DNA of 5,778 bases, taken from the NCBI GenBank assembly GCA_903970355.1, contig CAJCIF010000347.1, positions 1 to 5,778 on the forward strand, given 5' to 3'. Origin of the DNA: Actinomycetota bacterium (GTDB lineage: Bacteria; Cyanobacteriota; Vampirovibrionia; Obscuribacterales; Obscuribacteraceae). The translations under genes and the position numbers were made by a program. Shown piece after piece: positions 1 to 5,778 of the stretch (positions are counted from its first letter, which is position 1; each line of letters starts with the position of its first letter). A model generated the notes under the pieces. That model saw nothing but the letters and a program-made list of their open reading frames with translations, was not told the DNA's origin and did not search any database.

Positions 1-787
1 CGATTGTACTGATATCAAAAAATCGATAGCCCTCTTTGAGAGCAGGCAAAATAAAATCAAAATAGGCCTTTTGCGAGGATACCGGCAAAAAGAAAAATTG
101 GATAACGTAAGCCAACAAACCACAAACAAAACCCGCCATTTCAGGCGCCAACAAAGGCCTCATGCGTCGGCGGTCTATAAGCCAGAATAGTTCTATCGCC
201 AACACCGGCAGTAGAAAAAATGGTTTAAGACTTACGCCGATTGCGGCAAAAAAACCGGCCAAAGTCGATTCGAGCCGTCCCGCCTTCTGACCGTGCCACC
301 TTAACCAACGCAACAAGAGAAAAGGCGAATAGAAAAGTACAAAAATGTGTTCGCGCTGCCCAAAATCAAATCGAAAAAATACACTCAATAAGAGGAGCGC
401 AATCAATACTGCCCTGGCCGAGCTGAACTCGGGCAAGGCAATGCTCTTCCTTACTAAGAATACTGATCCGATAAAAGAGCATAGTGATAGAAAGACTATC
501 CACTGACTGAATACGAGAGGCGGCGGCACGGAAAGCCAGCTCGCCAAAGTCACCGGCAAGGCATCCAAATAAAAGATTATCGGAGGGTTCGAATCGAGAA
601 AACCCACATAGGGGAGAGCACCATGCAATATGAGCTTTGTGCACTCAAAATGGAGGGCTTGATCGTGCCCGATTATAAGAGGATGACACCAATAGAAAAT
701 GACGACTTCGAGGTATGCCACCACTGCAAAAGCGGCAAAAACAATATTGAGATCACGAAGTCCGGTCGCCTGTCCGGGCGAGTTCAT
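1..787 (-). CDS. Polytopic membrane protein, glycosyltransferase 39 / GT-C-like, N-terminal part (3' end beyond left edge)
   Basis: Reading the minus strand from ATG at 787-785 gives 262 codons with no stop before the window edge, so the gene is truncated by the window. After a short cytosolic tail a hydrophobic helix covers about residues 14-33. The next loop carries G40-H41-D42, and residues 58-74 read LPYVGFLDSNPPIIFYL with D65. This arrangement (acidic residue in the first outer loop, then a P-Y-x-D-x-x-x-N-P-P-like motif) is what polyprenyl-phosphate-sugar-using GT-C enzymes show. Further hydrophobic segments lie near 93-112, 126-137, 148-161, 175-204 and 217-234. DFGQREH (141-147) and SLKPFFLLP (186-194) are motifs I associate with uncharacterised members of this superfamily. 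The start overlaps the stop of the upstream TPR gene as ATGA (784-787), pointing to translational coupling; I see no independent ribosome binding site. If the family call is right, it would move a sugar from a lipid carrier on the outer face of the membrane. Substrate unknown. Confidence 0.75.
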   Translation of the reverse strand, partial: MNSPGQATGLRDLNIVFAAFAVVAYLEVVIFYWCHPLIIGHDQALHFECTKLILHGALPYVGFLDSNPPIIFYLDALPVTLASWLSVPPPLVFSQWIVFLSLCSFIGSVFLVRKSIALPEFSSARAVLIALLLLSVFFRFDFGQREHIFVLFYSPFLLLRWLRWHGQKAGRLESTLAGFFAAIGVSLKPFFLLPVLAIELFWLIDRRRMRPLLAPEMAGFVCGLLAYVIQFFFLPVSSQKAYFDFILPALKEGYRFFDISTI

Positions 788-2073
788 TTTACGTTGGATT
801 GCCAGGAGAATGGATCGCGCTTGCCTTTTGCAAAATGGATAACCTGGTGCAGTTGATCGACATCCCAGGTCCAGTCTTTGTAGACATCAGAACCGAGAAG
901 CGGTCTGGCATAAGTATCCCAATGGATGAATTGATAACGAAGACTACGCCAGTCAACTATGTCTGCATCAACATTCTGCTTGTGAATGATCGGCCCGAAC
1001 CTAATATTCTTGATTTTTGTACGAGTGGTTGTTTTGATGTTGTTCGAATCTGGTGGCACTTCTTCTTTTGTGGTGTTTTGAGAACTATCCAGGTAATCCG
1101 GATTGATTATATTGATCTGCGCCGGTGTAAACATCGTTACTTGCGTAGGTTCATTGAAGTACATGAGGAAGCTTGCATTATCAACTTCCACAGGCACAGC
1201 AATGCGATCGCCTTCTTTCAAGAAGTTGATTTGAAATTCCTCTTTGTGCTGCTTAGACGATTCGGGAATAAGCGTAATTTTGGGCTGCTTTAACAAGGTC
1301 AGGTAAATCTGGTGTCCTATCGGATCAACTTTGGCTGTGTACTGATTGAAGAAATCATTGCCAAGTATAGGAAACTTCGTGTCTTGATTAACTACTCTGA
1401 TTGGAACAGACGGCAATAAAACACTGCCGCATCCTACACTGAGATTGACATCGGCATAGGAACCGTCTTTGTTTTGAGTGGTTACAACACCCAATTCTTT
1501 TAATTGGTTTATACCAATCGTTGTTTGCTGCGCTTTCAAATCAAGAGCCATTTTGATGGCCCGTCCACCGACAAGCACATCGACAAGTTTGGCGTTATTG
1601 ACGAGTTTAAAGGGAATCTTGTCACGTGGTGGCAATTGGCGTGAGTGACCCCACGTATCGGTTGCAACAGTGTTGCCGCCTGCCACTAAAGAATTATTTT
1701 GACCGCCGGTTCCCTTTGTGTGATCTCTATAAAATCCCGGGGCAAGGGTTCGCAAGGCAACCAGTGCATTTGCTGAGGCATCAGTGCCAGGGTATTCATT
1801 GACAATCTTTTCGTAAATGGGAGTAGCCTCGGCAATATTGCCCGCCTTGTGTAGAGCTACAGCCAGGTAATAGTTCATCGTCATGCTGTTCGGATGGTCG
1901 GCAGTGCATTTTTTCAGATAAGGTATGGCTTGCGCATACTGTTGCTTGCCGAAGAGGGCCCGACCGTAATCCCATTCGTCGGTGGTCGCCACTGCCTGTG
2001 ATACCGAAATGGTTCCCATTAAACACAGCAAGCTAACGAGTACGGTAGCGCTGGTGCGAGTCAATCTCTTCAT
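784..2073 (-). CDS. Secreted TPR protein with two degenerate retropepsin-like (clan AA aspartic protease) lobes
   Basis: The product has 429 residues. An ATG at 2118 would add 15 residues and overlap the upstream gene by 44 bases. I prefer ATG 2073 because it begins a clean signal peptide (MKR, hydrophobic residues about 9-22, likely cleavage after the A-V-A ending at 29), lies 1 base after the upstream stop and has GGGG 8 bases ahead. Residues about 32-110 form two TPR-like helix pairs (YGRALFGKQQYAQAIPYLKK, then YYLAVALHKAGNIAEATPIY). Residues about 153-260 match a retropepsin lobe: VDVLVGGRAIKMALD, then ILGNDFF (236-242) and the closing VDPIGHQIYL. The catalytic triplet is D178-L-K instead of D-T/S-G. 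A second lobe, about 288-415, has N307-E-P at the same place, then LLGSD (392-396) and WDVDQLHQVIHF. A hydrolase role is therefore doubtful; a periplasmic binding or scaffold role is inferred. It overlaps the next gene by 4 bases. Confidence 0.85.
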   Translation of the reverse strand: MKRLTRTSATVLVSLLCLMGTISVSQAVATTDEWDYGRALFGKQQYAQAIPYLKKCTADHPNSMTMNYYLAVALHKAGNIAEATPIYEKIVNEYPGTDASANALVALRTLAPGFYRDHTKGTGGQNNSLVAGGNTVATDTWGHSRQLPPRDKIPFKLVNNAKLVDVLVGGRAIKMALDLKAQQTTIGINQLKELGVVTTQNKDGSYADVNLSVGCGSVLLPSVPIRVVNQDTKFPILGNDFFNQYTAKVDPIGHQIYLTLLKQPKITLIPESSKQHKEEFQINFLKEGDRIAVPVEVDNASFLMYFNEPTQVTMFTPAQINIINPDYLDSSQNTTKEEVPPDSNNIKTTTRTKIKNIRFGPIIHKQNVDADIVDWRSLRYQFIHWDTYARPLLGSDVYKDWTWDVDQLHQVIHFAKGKRDPFSWQSNVK

Positions 2074-2074
2074 T

Positions 2075-2614
2075 CTAATAGCCCCAAGTTCGGTAATAAT
2101 AATCAGCAGTGCCAGCATTATGCAGCAACCACTCAGTTTTGAGATGAAAGTTATCTGAAACGTTTCGCCATTCGAAAATCAAATATTTAGGTGATTCCAA
2201 GCCCTTATCGGTCGGTCGCCTTCGCTGAAACCAAAGTCTTGCTTCCGTCGACCGTTTCACCTCAAACCCGTCGGAATCCCTGAGCATAGCACCTGTTGGG
2301 CACTTGAAATGAATCCAAGTGTCATAGAGGGCTTCTGATGTGTAATGGCCGTCCAAATCTGAGATAGAGCGTAAGGGCGTTGAAAAAACTTCCTGATAAA
2401 GTGATTCCGGTTTGAAGGTCATTTTTTCGCGCAGCACCTGGGCACCGTGCCACAGCGCAATTGCGCAAAGGACAGCGACAGCTACAGTGAGCATGACAAT
2501 TGATTGCCGCTCATGCTTTTCTAGCTCAGGTAAATTCGAAGATGTAGATGGACCGTTGATAGAAGTTTGCTTTCCGAGTTTATTGGTCGAGGCGAACAAC
2601 TGATATTCTCTCAT
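2075..2614 (-). CDS. Single-pass membrane protein with unrecognised exported domain
   Basis: I do not recognise this family. From ATG 2614 the product has 179 residues: a polar, Ser/Thr/Asn-rich cytosolic tail (1-37), one clear membrane helix (about 38-60, SIVMLTVAVAVLCAIALW), and a domain of about 115 residues that should lie outside the membrane. That domain is rich in aromatic residues and has conserved-looking stretches: DTWIHFKCP (98-106), EARLWFQRRRP (124-134), EWLLHNAG (161-168) and the C-terminus YYYRTWGY. The frame stays open upstream of 2614. A TTG at 2719 would give 214 residues, and the frame runs back to the stop of the previous gene at 2762, but neither start has a convincing ribosome binding site. 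I chose the ATG because the extra segment looks less protein-like and holds two hairpins. The TAG stop is 1 base from the ATG of the TPR/retropepsin-like gene, so the two are very probably co-translated and may act together at the membrane. Confidence 0.72.
   Translation of the reverse strand: MREYQLFASTNKLGKQTSINGPSTSSNLPELEKHERQSIVMLTVAVAVLCAIALWHGAQVLREKMTFKPESLYQEVFSTPLRSISDLDGHYTSEALYDTWIHFKCPTGAMLRDSDGFEVKRSTEARLWFQRRRPTDKGLESPKYLIFEWRNVSDNFHLKTEWLLHNAGTADYYYRTWGY
2082..2085 (-). promoter_or_regulatory. Ribosome binding site supporting the ATG at 2073
   Basis: The minus strand carries GGGG followed by 8 bases and then the ATG at 2073. It lies inside the last codons of the upstream gene. 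It is a partial Shine-Dalgarno match, but it favours this start over the ATG at 2118, which has no purine-rich tract ahead of it, and it agrees with the signal peptide that begins at 2073. Confidence 0.35.
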
Positions 2615-2620
2615 TGTAGG

Positions 2621-2667
2621 GGGCGAAAGAACGCCCAAGTAGACCAGGTTGGAGAGGTGCTCCAACC
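2621..2667 (-). other. Two tandem hairpins just upstream of a start codon
   Basis: A perfect 8-bp inverted repeat (GGTTGGAG at 2647-2654 with CTCCAACC at 2660-2667, 5-base loop) is followed, in the direction of transcription, by a 5-bp GC-rich hairpin (GGGCG at 2621-2625 with CGCCC at 2632-2636, 6-base loop). The second ends 6 bases before the ATG at 2614. No T-run follows either hairpin, so an intrinsic terminator is unlikely. They could form a leader structure that limits translation, an RNA-processing site between cistrons, or be chance structure if the longer TTG reading (from 2719) is the true gene. Confidence 0.4.
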
Positions 2668-2761
2668 GAAGAGATGCCCGGGGAAGCAAACTGTATCGCT
2701 GTCTCAGAGTGGTCGTCAAGTTGATAGACCACGAAAGCGCCAGCCCGTAAATTAAGAAAAG

Positions 2762-3898
2762 TCAAGCTACAAGCACTTTCTTGCAATTTGGATCACGCAA
2801 TCGCCAGATGGCAGCGTCAGTCAAAAAGTGGTGGAAATTGATGCAAGCTTGCAGGACGGTTGCCACAACGGCAAATTGAAAACCTAATTGTTGGAAGGTT
2901 GAAGGTACTCCCACATAAATGAAAATCCCGGCAAGCACCGTTATGGAAACCCAGCGGAATGCATCTTTCGATAGAAGCATCTGCATGATCTGAGAGCCCT
3001 TCATGCCTTGCGGCAGATTCTTATCTTTCAGGTGGTAACTAAGCGAAACAGCAAGGTATTGGCTGCCATGAAAGTACTGCGGTCCGTAAGTCCAAAATAT
3101 GGCGTTGGCATAGCCAGTTGAAAGACCAATTGCACCGACACAAGCCGTCATAGCAACAGCGGGCAGCGGAATAAAAGCACGCTCAACGATCGCTTTGCGA
3201 ATCAAGAGCATGGCAAAAAGAAAAGCGAGCGCAACAAGAGATGCACCAGTAACGCTCATCAACACAGGAGGCAACCCCCAGAAAGGCAGCTCGACGCCAT
3301 AGTAATTGGTGGGGCTGAATTCTCTTGTACAAAGAACTCGCGAGATCACATAGGCGGCTAGAGAAAAATTGAGCCAGCGAAAAACTTCTTTCTCAAGTTG
3401 AGACATTATGAATCCGCGTTTGTAGCAGTAAATGAGCGATATTCCAAAACTCTGAGCGGTGTAGTGCTGGTACACCCACATGAGGTGAATGTAGACAACG
3501 GCACCGGCAACAACCGGATAGATAAGGGCAGTGCCGAAGAGAATGAGGCTGCCAAACGGTAATACGTTGCCATAAAACCAAAACTGTTTGCGGCTCTCTT
3601 TCGTGTCGTAAACACGCATATAAGTGGCTGCCGTATGGGCGTCGGCAAACATATATTGACCGATCAGGTTGAAGACAAGAAGCGTCTTTACCGCCTCAGG
3701 ATGTTGATTCGATAATTCCGGCACATTCCAGCCGAATATCAAATACTGAGCGATCAAGATGATCCAGACTAATCCACCAAAAACACAAAGAACATCAAAA
3801 ACCGGATTGATAATCCAGGGGTATGGCTTCGCTCTTTCTTCCGATGGCGCGTTTAGCCTAGCGGCTGAAAAAGGCAAAGTGGTTGTGCTGCTTACCAT
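2762..3898 (-). CDS. Multipass membrane protein with conserved His/Asp motifs (paralogue B)
   Basis: 378 residues, ATG start, about nine or ten hydrophobic segments (roughly 35-55, 70-84, 108-125, 127-142, 174-189, 212-234, 243-262, 264-288, 316-334, 340-355). It aligns from end to end with the upstream neighbour. Motifs shared by both are PYPWIINPxFD (25-35), ADxHxAATYxRxY (85-97), HYxAQSFGISLIYCYKxG (145-162), EFSPxNxYGVExPxWG (193-208), KAIVER (235-240), HGxQYLAV (277-284) and HHFxTDAAIWRLxDP (356-370). The invariant candidates for metal or substrate binding are D86, H88, H145, H277, H356, H357 and D361. Spaced histidines at membrane boundaries recall membrane desaturases/hydroxylases, but the spacing does not match a named family that I can identify, so no function is assigned. 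It starts 18 bases after the stop of its paralogue. The intervening bases contain an ATG-GCT-AAA-TAA mini-frame whose stop overlaps this ATG; I see no good Shine-Dalgarno sequence. Confidence 0.88.
   Translation of the reverse strand: MVSSTTTLPFSAARLNAPSEERAKPYPWIINPVFDVLCVFGGLVWIILIAQYLIFGWNVPELSNQHPEAVKTLLVFNLIGQYMFADAHTAATYMRVYDTKESRKQFWFYGNVLPFGSLILFGTALIYPVVAGAVVYIHLMWVYQHYTAQSFGISLIYCYKRGFIMSQLEKEVFRWLNFSLAAYVISRVLCTREFSPTNYYGVELPFWGLPPVLMSVTGASLVALAFLFAMLLIRKAIVERAFIPLPAVAMTACVGAIGLSTGYANAIFWTYGPQYFHGSQYLAVSLSYHLKDKNLPQGMKGSQIMQMLLSKDAFRWVSITVLAGIFIYVGVPSTFQQLGFQFAVVATVLQACINFHHFLTDAAIWRLRDPNCKKVLVA
3804..3826 (-). repeat. 23-base exact repeat, copy in paralogue B
   Basis: This block is identical, in direct orientation, to 4962-4984. 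It encodes the PYPWIIN motif near the N-terminus of both paralogues, and the match includes all the third codon positions in the block. It is a remnant of the tandem duplication, not a mobile element, and could favour recombination that fuses or deletes one copy. Confidence 0.8.
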
Positions 3899-3916
3899 TA
3901 TTTAGCCATCAATAAT

Positions 3917-5050
3917 TCAGGCAAGAAGAAGTTTTCGACAAGCGGGATCTTTCAAACGCCAGATAGCGGCATCGGTGATGAAGTGATGGTAGTTGACTGT
4001 AGCCAGCACTACCCCTGCCACCACGGATTGGTTATAACCCAAAGAGCTGAAAATGTGTGGAATGCCAATATAGAGAAAACAGCCAATCAATACGGTCATG
4101 CCAATGAAACCGAGTGCCGGCCCTTTCAAAAATTGAGCGCCGATATCCCAGGTAGAAACACCTTCCGGCAAACCACGCTCTTTCAAATAATAAGAGGTGG
4201 TAACGGCGAGATACTGTGTGCCGTGATAAACGCAGGGAACATAGAGCCACAAAATTGCGCTCACCGTGCCCCAGGACAATCCCAATAAAGCAACGGTTGC
4301 CATGCAGAGAATGGAAGCAAACGGGATGATCTTGCGTTCAACAATCGCCTTTTTGATAATGACCGCCACAAAAGCGGCTGTAAGCGTTAGGAAAAGAGCG
4401 CACATCCCACCCATAAACCAGAGCGGCAGTGGTCCCCAATAAGGGCACTCGACACCATAAAAGTTTCTGGGACTGAATTCTTGAAAGGTAAGTAGACGAG
4501 TGATGACGACTCCAGCTAGAGCCATTGTGAACCAGCGGAAAATCTCCTTTTCGGTATTCGAAAAGTAATAGCCGGCCTTGTAGCAATAGATGAGGGAAAT
4601 GCCAAAACTTTGCGCAGCATAATGCCAAATAACGGTGACGAGATACGTATAAACGAGAGCCCCTGCCAATCCCGGTACGTTTATGCCAAAGAAAAAGAGC
4701 GGAATACAACTAAGGGCGAGCCATTTTCCGTAAAAGCGAAATTGCTTCTTGTCCTTTTCACTGCCATAAATCCTGAGATAAGTGGCAGCGTTATGTGAAT
4801 CCGCTGTAAGGTGTTGGCCAATAAGCGTGAGGACGATCAACCAGCGTCCTACCACTGGACCGCTTGTTGGATCGATTGGGATGCGCAATCCCAGGTAGAG
4901 GTAGTTAATGGCAAATAAGACCCAAACCGCTCCTCCGGCAATGAAGAAGAAGTCGAAACCAGGATTGATAATCCAGGGGTATGGACCCTGTGTTTCCTGA
5001 ACCTTGCTTACTTCAGGGGCATTTGCTTGGGTAAATGTGCTGCTTACCAA
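3917..5050 (-). CDS. Multipass membrane protein with conserved His/Asp motifs (paralogue A)
   Basis: 377 residues from a TTG start. The frame meets a stop 9 bases upstream (5057-5059), and the next nine bases after the initiator (GTA AGC AGC) are identical to those after the ATG of the downstream paralogue, which supports TTG as the true start. A weak AGGG lies 11 bases upstream (5062-5065). Topology and length match paralogue B. The equivalent invariant residues are D84, H86, H143, H276, H355, H356 and D360. Both proteins end in almost the same tail (WRLxDPxCxK followed by LLLA or VLVA). Divergence is greatest in the first outer loop (about 55-70), the segment near 110-130 and the loop near 298-312, which may set different substrates or partners. 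It appears to be the first cistron of the operon, with a possible promoter at 5099-5127. No family name or biochemical activity can be given. Membrane location is certain in outline; metal binding is a hypothesis. Confidence 0.88.
   Translation of the reverse strand: MVSSTFTQANAPEVSKVQETQGPYPWIINPGFDFFFIAGGAVWVLFAINYLYLGLRIPIDPTSGPVVGRWLIVLTLIGQHLTADSHNAATYLRIYGSEKDKKQFRFYGKWLALSCIPLFFFGINVPGLAGALVYTYLVTVIWHYAAQSFGISLIYCYKAGYYFSNTEKEIFRWFTMALAGVVITRLLTFQEFSPRNFYGVECPYWGPLPLWFMGGMCALFLTLTAAFVAVIIKKAIVERKIIPFASILCMATVALLGLSWGTVSAILWLYVPCVYHGTQYLAVTTSYYLKERGLPEGVSTWDIGAQFLKGPALGFIGMTVLIGCFLYIGIPHIFSSLGYNQSVVAGVVLATVNYHHFITDAAIWRLKDPACRKLLLA
4962..4984 (-). repeat. 23-base exact repeat, copy in paralogue A
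   Basis: Identical to 3804-3826, 1158 bases away, at the equivalent codons of the paralogue. A second shared block of 14 bases (3884-3897 and 5036-5049) covers the first codons of the two genes and stops exactly where the initiator base differs (ATG in one copy, TTG in the other). Confidence 0.8.
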
Positions 5051-5098
5051 TACTGTTTAAACCCTATCGAACTAGTCCCGACGGCCGCGCGTCTTTGC

Positions 5099-5127
5099 AG
5101 AATAATGCATCCCATCGAGAGAGACAA
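5099..5127 (-). promoter_or_regulatory. Possible sigma-70-type promoter ahead of the membrane-protein operon
   Basis: On the minus strand TTGTCT (5127-5122, four of six matches to TTGACA) and TATTCT (5104-5099, four of six matches to TATAAT) are separated by exactly 17 bases. They sit about 49 bases before the TTG start at 5050, in the only gap of more than 100 bases that is clearly free of coding sequence. Transcription would start near 5092. The match is moderate, and such matches occur by chance, so this is a candidate only. I see no convincing hairpin-plus-T-run terminator for the SDR gene in the same gap, so read-through from that gene is also possible. Confidence 0.28.
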
Positions 5128-5194
5128 CCCTTCTCTTTGAAACTCTTTGTAATCCGTCATGTAGCAACTTTTACCGATTTTGGACCTGGTCGTT

Positions 5195-5778
5195 TCAGGA
5201 CGTCGCTATAGCAATGGGTCTGCCCAGGTAATAGGGGGCCGTTCGCCTGATTGTCTCGTCGAATGAAGTGAACTTAACGCCAAGATCCTCTGTCGCCTTT
5301 TCGGAGCTAAAGAAGATTTCGTGTTGGCTAAGCCAGGCATTTTGTCTGGTAAGCGGTGGATTTATACCGAGGTTTGGCAAAAAGTCCTCGGAGAGCATGC
5401 CGGCAAATACCAGAATTGGTCCGGGAATTTTGAAAAGGGGAGAATGGGCACCAGAAATGCGAGCAAAGGTTGAAGCTGCTTCTTTGAAAGAGAGGTTGGC
5501 ACTGACAATGGCATAACGCTCTCCGAATGTCCCTTTATCGAGACAGGCAATGTGGGCGGCTACGACATCATTTATATCTGAGAATGTGACGCCGCCTGCC
5601 GGCACGCCAATCATTGAACCTTTGGACATGGCGGCAAAAATAGCATGATGGTGAGGATGCGTGTCGCCCTCACCAAATATGATACCAGGGCACAGAATGA
5701 TGACATTGAGCCCTTCTTTGAAGGCCGCAATTACTTCCAGCTCGGCCTCGTGTTTGGTATCGCAATAATTGAGGCCTT
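5195..5778 (-). CDS. NAD-dependent epimerase/dehydratase (extended SDR), C-terminal part (5' end beyond right edge)
   Basis: Only the last 193 residues are visible; the frame is open to the right edge, so the internal ATG at 5629 is not the start. The visible part begins at the catalytic helix, Y4-C-D-T-K8, which is the Y-x-x-x-K of short-chain dehydrogenases. It is followed by VIILCPGIIFGEGD (25-38), the substrate/cofactor loop typical of extended SDRs of the dihydroflavonol-reductase / nucleotide-sugar epimerase type, and by a downstream F-S-D-I-N-D-V segment with GERYAI. The Rossmann GxxGxxG motif must lie outside the window. Members reduce or epimerise sugar, terpenoid or sterol-like substrates using NAD(P); the exact substrate cannot be told from this part. 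The HPHHH stretch before the substrate-binding region is unusual but lies in a variable loop. The 144-base gap to the next gene, with a possible promoter in it, suggests it may not belong to the same transcript. Confidence 0.88.
   Translation of the reverse strand, partial: GLNYCDTKHEAELEVIAAFKEGLNVIILCPGIIFGEGDTHPHHHAIFAAMSKGSMIGVPAGGVTFSDINDVVAAHIACLDKGTFGERYAIVSANLSFKEAASTFARISGAHSPLFKIPGPILVFAGMLSEDFLPNLGINPPLTRQNAWLSQHEIFFSSEKATEDLGVKFTSFDETIRRTAPYYLGRPIAIATS

Noticed and set aside
366..644. 92-codon minus-strand open frame near the left edge
   Set aside because: It is in a different frame from the 262-codon open frame that starts at 787 and has membrane helices and GT-C-like motifs; the two cannot both be main genes and the long one is far better supported.
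799..1293. 164-codon plus-strand open frame inside the TPR/retropepsin-like gene
   Set aside because: It lies wholly antisense to a gene with clear signal peptide, TPR and retropepsin-like signatures; its translation is Cys/Ile/Arg-rich without domain logic, so it is a shadow frame.
784..2073. Active aspartic protease
   Set aside because: The fold signature is visible, but neither lobe has D-T-G or D-S-G (D-L-K and N-E-P instead), so activity is not supported.
2621..2667. Intrinsic terminator after paralogue B
   Set aside because: Hairpins are present but no run of T follows either of them on the transcribed strand, and the co-oriented genes continue directly.
2580..2786. 68-codon minus-strand open frame across the gap before the single-pass protein
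   Set aside because: It overlaps the ends of both flanking genes, has no start signal and no recognisable features; the hairpins and the gap explain the region better.
3983..4288. 101-codon plus-strand open frame inside paralogue A
   Set aside because: Antisense to a gene whose frame is confirmed by alignment with its tandem paralogue; no recognisable features.
4338..4709. 123-codon minus-strand open frame inside paralogue A
   Set aside because: Out of frame with the conserved paralogue; composition (many Arg, His, Trp, Ser) is typical of an alternative frame of a membrane-protein gene.

Overview
The window is a bacterial stretch in which every supported gene lies on the minus strand, so genes are read from high to low coordinates. 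Base composition is moderate (by eye a little under 50% GC). Shine-Dalgarno signals are weak, several cistrons touch or overlap, and most products are membrane-bound or exported. I see no ribosomal, tRNA, phage, insertion-sequence or CRISPR material. The mix of a TPR protein with retropepsin-like folds, a GT-C-like membrane protein and orphan multipass proteins would fit a Gram-negative-type environmental bacterium, possibly a non-photosynthetic cyanobacterial relative (Melainabacteria/Vampirovibrionia). That placement is a low-confidence inference from style, not from a marker gene.

Layout in transcription order, right to left. (1) 5195-5778: the C-terminal part of an extended SDR-type NAD-dependent epimerase/dehydratase whose N-terminus lies beyond the right edge. 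(2) 5051-5194: a 144-base gap with a plausible promoter. (3) 3917-5050 and 2762-3898: two tandem paralogous multipass membrane proteins of 377 and 378 residues, sharing invariant histidine/aspartate motifs and separated by 18 bases. (4) 2615-2761: a gap or leader with two small hairpins. (5) 2075-2614: a single-pass membrane protein with an exported domain I do not recognise. (6) 784-2073: a secreted TPR protein carrying two consecutive retropepsin-like lobes that have both lost the catalytic D-T/S-G motif. (7) 1-787: the N-terminal 262 residues of a polytopic, glycosyltransferase-39/GT-C-like membrane protein, running off the left edge.

Genes 3 to 7 look like one operon: gaps are 18 bases, about 147 (or 42) bases, 1 base and a 4-base ATGA overlap. 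Together they suggest an envelope-associated module: a lipid-linked sugar transferase-like protein, two paralogous membrane proteins with possible metal-binding histidines, and two exported proteins, one of which probably serves as a binding scaffold rather than a protease. The substrate and biological role cannot be read from the sequence. The most notable points are the paralogous His-motif pair and the double pseudo-aspartic-protease protein.
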